Source: Candidatus Omnitrophota bacterium
Lineage (GTDB): Bacteria > Omnitrophota > Omnitrophia > Omnitrophales > Aquincolibacteriaceae
Reading direction: 5' to 3'
DNA: 5,072 bases
Assembly (NCBI GenBank): GCA_023247135.1
Contig: JAHFHB010000165.1
Span: forward strand, 1 to 5,072
In this document: piece by piece, positions 1-5,072 of the stretch
Layout of the letters: each line of letters begins with the position of its first letter
Position numbering within the stretch: the stretch's first letter is position 1
Made by a program: the position numbers and the translations under genes
The notes under the pieces: generated by a model
What the model was told of the DNA's origin: nothing
Seen by the model: only the letters and a program-made list of their open reading frames with translations
Databases searched by the model: none

Positions 1-198
1 GATCAAAGCCCCCTCTTTCGCTTCGCGCGAGGACTTTTTCTTGGCAATATCGAGGCCCTTTTTGCGGATGATATCCTGGGCGGCTTTAAGGTTCCCCTGC
101 GCTTCTTTCAGTGCGGAGTTGCAATCGCTGACGCCGGCACCCGTGAGCTGCCGGAGCTTAATCAAATCTGTTTTGAAGTTGGTTTCATTGACAGTCAT
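1..198 (-). CDS. tsf: Elongation factor Ts, N-terminal part (cut by window edge)
   Basis: EF-Ts is the cytoplasmic guanine-nucleotide exchange factor that removes GDP from EF-Tu during translation elongation. Only the first 66 residues are present and the frame runs open off the left edge. The N-terminal UBA-like domain is clear: IKLRQLTGAGVSDCNSALKE at residues 13-32 matches the family signature (LR..TGAG..DC..AL.EA), and IIRKKGLDIAKKKSSREAKE at 43-62 matches the next conserved stretch. The gene follows rpsB by 55 nt, the standard rpsB-tsf order, so it is probably co-transcribed with it. The start is slightly uncertain: ATG at 198 lies 11 nt after GAGG (210-213), whereas an in-frame GTG at 204 lies only 5 nt after it and would add two residues. 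ATG is preferred by codon type. Identity is secure from the motif and the neighbour. Confidence 0.93.
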   Translation of the reverse strand, partial: MTVNETNFKTDLIKLRQLTGAGVSDCNSALKEAQGNLKAAQDIIRKKGLDIAKKKSSREAKEGALI

Positions 199-253
199 AG
201 CCACAAAGTCCTCTTTCTGGTAAGCGCTTGAGTTGCGGGCGCTGGATAAAAGT

Positions 254-1162
254 TTAGCTTTTGGTCTGCTTGCGGACAGGCGCCGCTTTGCGCTCATCTT
301 CGGCGCTTTTCAGCAGGCGTTCCTCGTCCTCTTCAGCCAGACCGGCCTTTTGTAAAACAACTTCCGTGTCGATCACGACTTCATCGCTGACCGGCACCGC
401 GGCGGCAGCAGCCACTTCGGCAGCCTGTGCAAGAGCAGCCGCCTCAGTCGCCGCCACTTTATCGGCGGCATGTTGTTCAAACAAAGTCCGCCCTTCCTGA
501 ACGGCCGAAGCCACCGCCCCGCAGAACAACTTGATCGCGCGGATAGCGTCGTCGTTGCCCGGCACCGGATAATTCACCAGAGTCGGGTCGCAATTAGTAT
601 CCAGAATGGCGATGACGGGAATGCCGAGCTTCACGGCTTCTTTCACCGCGATTTCCTCTTTCTTGGAATCGATGATGAACACGGCGCCCGGATGTTTCTT
701 CATGTTTCGGATGCCCGTCATGTTTTTACTGATTTTTTCGCGTTCCTTGCGCAGGCTGCCGACTTCTTTTTTGGTCACATACGCAAAACTGCCGTCTTTT
801 TCCATGCGGTCAATGGCATCCAGACGATCGATCGATTTGCGGATGGTGTTGAAGTTGGTCAGCATGCCGCCCAGCCAGCGTTCATGCACGTAAGGCATGC
901 CGCAGGCCTGTGAGGATTCCAGAATAGACGCCTGGGCCTGTTTCTTCGTGCCTACGAAAAGCACGCTCTGCCCCTCGGCGACGGTTTTCCTGATGAATTC
1001 AAGCGCGTTTTTAAGACAGGCGAGCGTCAGCTCAAGATTAATGATGTAAATCCCGTTGCGCTCCCCGAAAATATACTTCTTCATTTTGGGATTCCAGCGC
1101 TGGGTTTGATGTCCGAAATGGACCCCGGCTTCAAGCAATTGTTTTAAGTTCAGCTGAGACAA
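254..1162 (-). CDS. rpsB: 30S ribosomal protein S2 (uS2) with long C-terminal extension, TTG start
   Basis: uS2 is a late-binding protein of the small ribosomal subunit. Numbering from the proposed TTG start (302 aa), visible motifs are LLEAGVHFGHQTQRWNPKMK (9-28), HERWLGGMLTNFNTI (93-107) and LDTNCDPTLVNYPVPGNDDA (187-206). The frame is open up to an ATG at 1192 (312 aa), but the TTG at 1162 is preferred for two reasons: it sits 8 nt after a perfect AAGGAGG (1171-1177), and it gives 11 residues before AGVHFGHQ, the same as in E. coli S2. From the ATG, that AAGGAGG would be inside codons 6-8, and no good Shine-Dalgarno precedes the ATG. The usual uS2 core ends near residue 230. About 72 further residues form an alanine-rich segment (about 240-257), then an acidic stretch with EEDEER and a basic end (RKQTKS). 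Such tails vary between phyla and their role is unknown. tsf follows directly. Confidence 0.96.
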   Translation of the reverse strand: MSQLNLKQLLEAGVHFGHQTQRWNPKMKKYIFGERNGIYIINLELTLACLKNALEFIRKTVAEGQSVLFVGTKKQAQASILESSQACGMPYVHERWLGGMLTNFNTIRKSIDRLDAIDRMEKDGSFAYVTKKEVGSLRKEREKISKNMTGIRNMKKHPGAVFIIDSKKEEIAVKEAVKLGIPVIAILDTNCDPTLVNYPVPGNDDAIRAIKLFCGAVASAVQEGRTLFEQHAADKVAATEAAALAQAAEVAAAAAVPVSDEVVIDTEVVLQKAGLAEEDEERLLKSAEDERKAAPVRKQTKS

Positions 1163-1170
1163 GTAAGGTT

Positions 1171-1177
1171 CCTCCTT
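1171..1177 (-). promoter_or_regulatory. Shine-Dalgarno of rpsB, decides the TTG start
   Basis: The minus strand reads AAGGAGG here, a full anti-16S match. It is followed by 8 nt (AACCTTAC) and then TTG at 1162-1160. This spacing is ideal for TTG and makes the upstream in-frame ATG at 1192 an unlikely start. Confidence 0.85.
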
Positions 1178-1319
1178 AGGAATTTGCGTCATCGCTTAGC
1201 GCATTCTTAAAGCAGAATGCGGCCTTGGTAAAGGCATGTTTTCGTGTTGTTTTTGAAACTTTCAAAAGCCAGCCGGTCTGGGCCGAAGCGATAAAACGGG
1301 GCGTTCGGAGATGATCCAT
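1176..1319 (-). CDS. Possible 47-aa upstream ORF in the rpsB leader (doubtful)
   Basis: An ATG at 1319 opens a frame of 47 codons beginning MDHLRTPRF and ending in ALSDDANS. Its TAA stop (1176-1178) overlaps the first bases of the rpsB Shine-Dalgarno (TAAGGAGG). This arrangement would suit translational coupling. Against it, no Shine-Dalgarno precedes the ATG, the peptide resembles nothing I know, and an open run of this length arises fairly often by chance at this base composition. The frame also runs through the leader hairpins. I list it as a candidate only. Confidence 0.15.
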   Translation of the reverse strand: MDHLRTPRFIASAQTGWLLKVSKTTRKHAFTKAAFCFKNALSDDANS

Positions 1320-1356
1320 ACGGTAACTACTTTGAAAGACTTAATTTAAGCGGGGT

Positions 1357-1385
1357 ATTATATAGGCCGGAAAGGCCGGGCTCAA
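1357..1385 (-). promoter_or_regulatory. Sigma-70-like promoter for rpsB-tsf
   Basis: The minus strand carries TTGAGC (1385-1380) as a -35 box (4 of 6 consensus bases), a 17-bp spacer and a perfect TATAAT (1362-1357) as the -10 box. Transcription would start near 1351-1347. The spacer contains a direct repeat of CCGGCC separated by TTT. The -35 box lies 8 nt past the stop codon of the DUF2203 gene, so the promoter fits the whole gap between the upstream operon and the translation genes. It is a sequence match only, but position and spacing are good. Confidence 0.72.
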
Positions 1386-1393
1386 CAACTTTT

Positions 1394-1810
1394 TTAGGTC
1401 GGGTCCGGGTTGAGGGGCTCCCGGGAGCCATAGCCCTCGCCGACCGCGTGCCAATGAGCAACGCGGGGCTCCCCCAGCTTCCAGCAGAGGTAGACGACTT
1501 TGCCCGCCCGCATTGCATAAAAATCAATCAGGCCCGCGTCCACGTCCTTCAGATAGCAGCCCAGAGCATGGATTTCATCCACCATTTCATAAAACTGGGT
1601 CACGGCCTGGTTATAAATTTCGACCTGCCGTTCCAGGTCAGGCGAAGGCTTGTCCTTAGCTCCCACGAGCTCAAGCGCGTCGATATCGACTTCCAGTTTG
1701 GAAATCTCGTCGCGAATCAGGTGCAGGCGCTGAATCAAACAGGTCAGCGTCGGCAAAAGTTTCTCGGCCTCTTCGAGCGTAAAGACTTTGATTTGATCCT
1801 CGGTACTCAT
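1394..1810 (-). CDS. DUF2203 family protein, function unknown
   Basis: This 138-residue soluble protein has no signal peptide or membrane segment. It matches what I recall of the DUF2203 family. FTLEEAEKLLP (10-20) starts a helical N-terminal half with many charged heptad-like residues (about 20-85). The conserved C-terminal half contains GCYLKDVDAGLIDFYAM (84-100), VVYLCWKLGEP (105-115) and a WH plus GYGSR element (120-130). No catalytic role is established for the family and I assign none. The ATG overlaps the metF stop as ATGA, and GGAG lies 8 nt before it, so it is translationally coupled to metF and is the last gene of the operon. A perfect 14-bp palindrome lies near its 3' end. No Rho-independent terminator follows; the rpsB promoter begins 8 nt after its stop codon. 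Confidence 0.85.
   Translation of the reverse strand: MSTEDQIKVFTLEEAEKLLPTLTCLIQRLHLIRDEISKLEVDIDALELVGAKDKPSPDLERQVEIYNQAVTQFYEMVDEIHALGCYLKDVDAGLIDFYAMRAGKVVYLCWKLGEPRVAHWHAVGEGYGSREPLNPDPT
1416..1429. repeat. Perfect 14-bp palindrome near the 3' end of the DUF2203 gene
   Basis: GGCTCCCGGGAGCC reads the same on both strands. In the mRNA it can form a 5-bp stem (GGCTC/GAGCC) with a CCGG loop, with GAGG/CCTC flanks able to extend it across a bulge. It lies about 20 nt before the stop codon and is followed by an A-run rather than a U-run, so it is not a standard intrinsic terminator. Confidence 0.4.
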
Positions 1811-2688
1811 CGGGATAACTCCAACCGCCGGTAAATTTGCAGGGTGGCCCGCGATTTATTCAAAGTGTAAAAATGCAGTCCCGGTACGCCGGCGTCGAGC
1901 AATTCCCTGCATTGCCGCGTCGCGTACTCAATGCCGTAATTCTCGGCGGCTTCCGGATGGTTGTCAAGGCCGGCGAGTCCCGCTTCCATTTCACGCGGAA
2001 TCACGCAGCCGCACATTTCCGCAAAACGCTTGATCTGAGCCGCATGCGTGACCGGCATAATTCCGGGCACGATCGGAATCCGGATTCCCGCAGCATGCGC
2101 ACGCTCCACAAAATCGAAATATTCCCGGTTTTCAAAAAAAAGCTGGGTGATCACGATGTCCGCGCCCTGATCCACTTTATGCTTCAAATGCTCCAAATCT
2201 TTCTTTTTATCGCGGCACTCCAGATGGCCTTCGGGGTAACCCGCCACCGCCAAAGAAAAACGGCTGCCAAACCTGGGGTGGCTTTTGATAAACCGCACTA
2301 ACTCGGCAGCATGCCGAAACCCATCCACAGGCGGGCGAAACTCGGACTCGCCCTTCGGCGCGTCGCCGCGTAACGCCACAATATTTTCGATGCCGCGCTG
2401 CGAGAGATTTTCCAGAATCTGTTCGATTTCCTGCTGTGAATGAGCCACGCAAGTAAGATGCGCCGCTGTCTCAATGCCCGTTTTGCTTTTGATCTGTTCG
2501 ACAATTCGCAGCGTGTTGGAACGCGTGGAGCCCATCGCCCCATAAGTCACGGAGACAAACGCTGGCTTGAGCGGCCGCAGCGTTTCCACCGTCTCAAAAA
2601 GTTTCTGTTCCGCTTCATCCGTCTTAGGCGGGAAAAATTCAAAAGAAATGGCCGGGCGCTGACGGCGGTAAATTTCTGCGATTTTCAT
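1807..2688 (-). CDS. metF: Methylenetetrahydrofolate reductase
   Basis: MetF is an FAD enzyme that reduces 5,10-methylene-THF to 5-methyl-THF, supplying methyl groups for methionine synthesis. The 293 residues match the usual bacterial length for the catalytic barrel alone, without the eukaryotic regulatory domain. Family landmarks in order are ISFEFFPPKT (14-23, with Glu17 as the expected general acid), VSVTYGAMGSTR (45-56), HLTC (77-80), IVALRGDAP (103-111, with flavin-contacting Asp109), DIVITQLFF (177-185, folate-binding Gln182), IVPGIMP (206-212) and LHFYTLN (271-277). All key residues are present. In the VTYG motif a methionine (52) stands where glycine is common. The start ATG overlaps the stop of the amidotransferase gene as ATGA, and the stop overlaps the DUF2203 start in the same way. 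The SD is weak (AAGGCG), so translation probably depends on coupling. Confidence 0.96.
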   Translation of the reverse strand: MKIAEIYRRQRPAISFEFFPPKTDEAEQKLFETVETLRPLKPAFVSVTYGAMGSTRSNTLRIVEQIKSKTGIETAAHLTCVAHSQQEIEQILENLSQRGIENIVALRGDAPKGESEFRPPVDGFRHAAELVRFIKSHPRFGSRFSLAVAGYPEGHLECRDKKKDLEHLKHKVDQGADIVITQLFFENREYFDFVERAHAAGIRIPIVPGIMPVTHAAQIKRFAEMCGCVIPREMEAGLAGLDNHPEAAENYGIEYATRQCRELLDAGVPGLHFYTLNKSRATLQIYRRLELSR

Positions 2689-3452
2689 GTGCGTTTTTTC
2701 GCCTTACGCAAATCCGGCGCAACGGGCTCGGGAAGCAGAAGTCCGGCAAATTCTAAAAAGTTGTGAATAATACGGCGTCCGGTCATTTTGTATTCCTCGT
2801 GAATTTCCTTAAACTCAGCGCTCAGCTGGCGTGCATTCAGTTTACGCAGATCTGCGTCTTCGCGCAACCATTCCTCCAGCAACCCGTCCGTCAATTCAAA
2901 ATGACATTGAAAACCCCAGGCCCCGGGGCGCACCCGCACCACCTGATTCGGTACTTCGGGCGAAACCCCAAGCAGCGTCATTTCTTTCGTCAGTTGGACG
3001 GTTTCGCCGTGCAGCTGAAAAACCCGCATATGCCGGCGCGTCATGCCCCGGAAAAGCGGGTCTTTGAGGCCTTCCATCGTCAGTTCAATTTCGTACGCGC
3101 GGCCTGCGAGATTACGAAAGCCCACTTCTTTCACCGGGCTTTGCTTCACCGTACCGCCCAGCGCTTTCACGAGCACTTGCAATCCCAGGCAGATTCCCAA
3201 ATACGGCGTGCCGGCCTCCACCGCCGCTTTAACCTGCACCAGTTCCGCACGCATAAGCGCACTGCGGTCATTCGCGCTGTCAGGCCCGCCCAGCACGATC
3301 AGCGCCGAAGTATCCTCGGGCTTGGGAAACTTGCCGCCTTTTTTGAGGTCCACCAGTTGAAACGGAACCCCCAGGCGGATCAGTTCCGTTTCAAAAAGCC
3401 CCGGCCCTTCGCGCGGTTCATTTTTGAGGATGTGCAGAGGTTTGTTCAGCAT
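2685..3452 (-). CDS. Stand-alone class I glutamine amidotransferase (GMP synthase-like domain), substrate unknown
   Basis: This 255-residue protein is a glutaminase-type GATase domain that would release ammonia from glutamine. LIVLGGPDSAND (51-62) is the oxyanion strand region. YLGICLGLQVLVKALGG (84-100) holds the nucleophile Cys88 at the elbow, and GFQCHFELTDG (180-190) supplies His184 and Glu186, completing the Cys-His-Glu triad. QLHGETV (146-152) matches the HGD/HGE-type motif of GMP synthase-like proteins. No synthetase domain is fused, and the C-terminus ends in a basic tail (LRKAKKRT). Such orphan proteins are often annotated as GMP synthase, but without the ATP-pyrophosphatase domain that name is unsafe; it may instead hydrolyse a gamma-glutamyl compound. 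It follows sufT by 29 nt without an evident SD and overlaps metF by 4 nt. Confidence 0.88.
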   Translation of the reverse strand: MLNKPLHILKNEPREGPGLFETELIRLGVPFQLVDLKKGGKFPKPEDTSALIVLGGPDSANDRSALMRAELVQVKAAVEAGTPYLGICLGLQVLVKALGGTVKQSPVKEVGFRNLAGRAYEIELTMEGLKDPLFRGMTRRHMRVFQLHGETVQLTKEMTLLGVSPEVPNQVVRVRPGAWGFQCHFELTDGLLEEWLREDADLRKLNARQLSAEFKEIHEEYKMTGRRIIHNFLEFAGLLLPEPVAPDLRKAKKRT

Positions 3453-3481
3453 GCGAATCGGCTGTGGTTTTTTTCGCAGAT

Positions 3482-4018
3482 TTAAAACATTCCAAGTTTA
3501 AGTTTTGCCGCATCCGACATTTTACCGCGATCCCAGGGCGGACTCCACACCAACTCTACCTTCGCGTCCTTGCATTCGGGAAGCGTCTGCAGTTTGCGCG
3601 TGACTTCGGCGCTCAACACATCGCCCATGCCGCAGCCCGGCGCCGTCAGCGTCATTTTCACTTCCACGCGATGCCCGCCTTCCGGAAAATCGGAAATGTG
3701 GCACTCGTAAATCAACCCAAGATCAACAATGTTGACGGGAATTTCCGGGTCGTAGCAGGTCTTCATCTGAGCCCAGACCTGATCCTCAAAGGACATGCCT
3801 TCCAGCTTCGGCCCTTCGAGTTTGGCCTGGCCGATGGCATCTCCATCCGTGCCTTCAATGCGCACCATGTAGCCGTCCTGCGTCAGCACGGTGTAACTTC
3901 CGCCCAGCGCCTGTACGATGCGTACGCCCGTTCCGGCGGGCACGCTGGTTTTTTGTCCGCTGGGAATCATGGTTCCCGCCACTTCGCGGCTCGTCTGAAA
4001 TTCCTGGGAGGTGCTCAT
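3482..4018 (-). CDS. sufT: SUF-system Fe-S assembly protein SufT (MIP18/DUF59 family)
   Basis: SufT-type proteins help Fe-S cluster assembly or maturation in the cytoplasm. The 178 residues show the two parts of the long SufT form. An N-terminal domain (about 15-65) has the pattern SVPAGTGVRIVQALGGSYTV (25-44), and the DUF59 domain contains YDPEIPVNIVDLGLIY (89-104) and TLTAPGCGMGD (123-133) with the conserved Cys129. The C-terminal signature WSPPWDRGKMSDAAKLKLGM (158-177) is typical of SufT. The frame is open to an ATG at 4063, but that start would overlap sufU and add 15 residues unlike the family. ATG at 4018 has AAGGAG (4025-4030) 6 nt upstream and leaves a 10-nt gap after sufU. Its place after sufS and sufU supports the role. 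The exact biochemical step is not settled for the family. Confidence 0.93.
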   Translation of the reverse strand: MSTSQEFQTSREVAGTMIPSGQKTSVPAGTGVRIVQALGGSYTVLTQDGYMVRIEGTDGDAIGQAKLEGPKLEGMSFEDQVWAQMKTCYDPEIPVNIVDLGLIYECHISDFPEGGHRVEVKMTLTAPGCGMGDVLSAEVTRKLQTLPECKDAKVELVWSPPWDRGKMSDAAKLKLGMF

Positions 4019-4024
4019 AAAAAA

Positions 4025-4030
4025 CTCCTT
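4025..4030 (-). promoter_or_regulatory. Shine-Dalgarno of sufT, decides the start at 4018
   Basis: AAGGAG on the minus strand, 6 nt before ATG 4018, overlaps the sufU TAA stop (4029-4031) to make TAAGGAG. Ribosomes ending sufU stop directly on the sufT binding site, which argues for coupled translation and against the ATG at 4063. Confidence 0.8.
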
Positions 4031-4478
4031 ACTCGGAAGTCGCGGTCGTATTTTTGTGTTCAAGCCCTGAATGCAGCGTGTGCCAGCAAAGCGTCGCGCA
4101 CTTCACGCGCGCGGGAAATTCCGAAACTCCGGCCAGCGACGCCAGGGACCCCAGCGATTTCAAATCTTCTTCGCTCCCCTTGCCCGAAACAACCCGGTGA
4201 AATTTTTCAAACAACGCTTCCGCCTCACGCACGGATTTGCCCTTGACCGCGGCCGTCATCAGCGAAGCAGAGGCTTTTGAAATCGCGCAGCCCGAACCTT
4301 CAAAAGCAATGTCCTTGACGCAGCCGTCCTCCAGCAGGAGATACAAATTCAACCGGTCGCCGCAAAGCGGATTGTAGCCCTCCGACTTTGAAGCCGGCGC
4401 AGGCAGCGCGTGAAAATTGCGCGGGCTTTTATTGTGATCCAGAATCACTTCCTGGTAAAGTTCACGCAGATCGGACAT
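4029..4478 (-). CDS. sufU: Zinc-dependent sulfurtransferase SufU, partner of SufS
   Basis: SufU accepts persulfide sulfur from the cysteine desulfurase SufS and passes it to the Fe-S scaffold. The 149 residues fit the family. Expected zinc ligands are all seen: Cys39 and Asp41 in YNPLCGDRL (35-43), Cys64 in GSGCAISKASASLM (61-74) and Cys127 in ARVKCATLCW (123-132). The segment between Cys64 and Cys127 has the extra insertion that separates SufU from IscU-type scaffolds (about 63 residues apart, near the B. subtilis spacing). An additional cysteine, 131, follows Cys127. The start is ATG 4478, 10 nt after AGGAGG (4489-4494), and the first base A is shared with the sufS TGA stop (TGATG). The presence of SufU rather than SufE beside sufS suggests the Bacillus-type sulfur relay. 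Confidence 0.95.
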   Translation of the reverse strand: MSDLRELYQEVILDHNKSPRNFHALPAPASKSEGYNPLCGDRLNLYLLLEDGCVKDIAFEGSGCAISKASASLMTAAVKGKSVREAEALFEKFHRVVSGKGSEEDLKSLGSLASLAGVSEFPARVKCATLCWHTLHSGLEHKNTTATSE

Positions 4479-5072
4479 CAGCGAAAAACCTCCTGCACTT
4501 TTTTCAAAGCGCGGACCAAAAGATCCACTTCCGCGCGCGTGTTGTAAAAAGCGAATGACGCGCGGGCCGTAGCCGGCACTTTAAAAAAATCCATGACCGG
4601 CATCGCGCAATGGTGCCCGGCCCGGATCGCAATGCCCTCGCGGTCCAAAATCGTCCCGATATCGTGCGCATGCGCCGCGCCCAGCACAAAAGAAACGACA
4701 GCCGCCTTTGCCTGGGCCTGTCCGACGATTCGCAAACCTTCAACCTTCTGCAAGGACTCTGTGGCATAGGTCAACAGGTCGGATTCATAGCGCTGAATGC
4801 GCTCAAGCCCCACACCGGTCAAATAATCCACCGCGGCGCCGAGTGCGATCACGCCGACAATGTGCGGAGTGCCCGCCTCAAACTTGTAGGGCAGTTCGTT
4901 GTAGGTTGTTTTCTCAAACGTCACGCTCAGGATCATGTCGCCGCCGCCCTGGTAAGGCGGAAGTTTTTCCAGCCAGGCTGCCTTGCCGTAAAGCACGCCG
5001 ATCCCGGTGGGCCCGAACATTTTATGGCCGGAAAACGCATAAAAATCGCAATCAAGCGCCTGCACATCGACC
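4478..5072 (-). CDS. sufS: Cysteine desulfurase SufS, C-terminal part (5' end outside window)
   Basis: SufS is a PLP enzyme that converts cysteine to alanine and holds the released sulfur as a persulfide. About 197 C-terminal residues are present, and the frame is open to the right edge (the first whole codons read VDVQALDCDF). The PLP-binding lysine is in YAFSGHKMFGPTGIGVLYGK (residue 17 of the visible part). YQGGGDMI (about 40-47) and KFEAGTPHIVG (about 63-73) are group II desulfurase motifs. IRAGHHCAMPVM (about 149-160) holds the catalytic cysteine, and TARASFAFYNT (about 168-178) is the usual C-terminal signature. The HHCAMP context marks SufS rather than IscS. The gene stops at TGA, overlapping the sufU ATG by one base. 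The other suf genes (B, C, D) are not in view and may lie upstream. Confidence 0.95.
   Translation of the reverse strand, partial: VDVQALDCDFYAFSGHKMFGPTGIGVLYGKAAWLEKLPPYQGGGDMILSVTFEKTTYNELPYKFEAGTPHIVGVIALGAAVDYLTGVGLERIQRYESDLLTYATESLQKVEGLRIVGQAQAKAAVVSFVLGAAHAHDIGTILDREGIAIRAGHHCAMPVMDFFKVPATARASFAFYNTRAEVDLLVRALKKVQEVFR

Larger units (their letters stand above)
1163..1350 (-). promoter_or_regulatory. Long structured 5' leader of rpsB (candidate cis-regulatory RNA)
   Basis: About 185 nt separate the predicted transcription start from the rpsB start codon, and no recognised gene lies between. In transcript order I see inverted repeats at 1283-1308 (CCGAA/TTCGG, extended by CG/CG across one bulged base), 1251-1267 (TTTTGAAA-G-TTTCAAAA), 1222-1235 (GCCTT/AAGGC, 4-nt loop) and 1201-1220 (GCATTCT/AGAATGC, 7-bp stem, 6-nt loop). 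The last two stems are nearly contiguous and end 23 nt before the AAGGAGG. In other bacteria rpsB is known to be feedback-controlled by S2 through its mRNA leader. That this leader does the same is inference; I do not recognise a specific named leader motif. A 47-codon open frame also crosses it (separate entry). Confidence 0.45.

Noticed and set aside
222..243. Inverted repeat AGCGC/GCGCT in the rpsB-tsf spacer as a terminator
   Set aside because: Only a 5-bp stem with an 11-nt loop and no U-run. The two genes are normally co-transcribed.
1327..1527. 66-codon minus-strand frame overlapping the end of DUF2203 and the promoter
   Set aside because: It lies in another frame of the conserved DUF2203 C-terminus and runs over the promoter. 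It has no SD support and no recognisable family.
2763..3485. 240-codon open frame on the plus strand opposite the amidotransferase gene
   Set aside because: It is fully antisense to a gene with an intact catalytic triad. Its translation resembles no family and is rich in His, Arg, Phe and Gln, typical of a shadow frame from codon bias.
4019..4063. Upstream ATG start for sufT (193 aa)
   Set aside because: It would overlap sufU and place the AAGGAG motif inside the coding part. The 15 extra residues are not family-like.
3464..4246. 260-codon plus-strand frame opposite sufT and sufU
   Set aside because: It is antisense to two clearly recognised genes, has no recognisable motif, and its composition is that of a mirror frame.

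Overview
All genes in this window lie on the minus strand, so it reads right to left. It appears to be an ordinary chromosomal core region of a moderately GC-rich bacterium. No mobile elements, tRNAs, rRNAs or CRISPR arrays are visible. Cysteine desulfurase SufS next to the zinc-type partner SufU, followed by SufT, plus a short MetF and a uS2 protein with a long alanine-rich acidic tail, would suit an uncultured lineage of the PVC/Omnitrophota kind. That placement is a weak guess; the sequence does not fix the phylum.

Region 1 (about 5072 down to 1394) is a compact five-junction, six-gene run: sufS (its 5' part lies beyond the right edge), sufU, sufT, a stand-alone class I glutamine amidotransferase, metF and a DUF2203 protein. 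The junctions are a 1-nt overlap, a 10-nt gap, a 29-nt gap and two 4-nt ATGA overlaps, so one polycistronic message is likely. The first three genes mobilise sulfur from cysteine and help build or deliver Fe-S clusters. MetF makes 5-methyltetrahydrofolate. The amidotransferase and DUF2203 protein have no assignable substrate or role.

Region 2 (1393-1163) is a non-coding stretch carrying a good sigma-70-like promoter (TTGAGC, 17 bp, TATAAT) just after the DUF2203 stop codon. It is followed by a leader of about 185 nt with several inverted repeats and a possible 47-codon small ORF. The leader ends in a perfect AAGGAGG ribosome binding site.

Region 3 (1162 to 1) is rpsB (ribosomal protein uS2) followed after 55 nt by the 5' end of tsf (elongation factor Ts), the classical translation pair, cut by the left edge.

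Two starts differ from the longest open frame. rpsB most likely begins at a TTG at 1162 and sufT at an ATG at 4018, both set by Shine-Dalgarno sequences and family length. No clearly new system was found. The most noteworthy items are the structured rpsB leader and the co-transcription of SUF genes with an orphan amidotransferase, metF and DUF2203.
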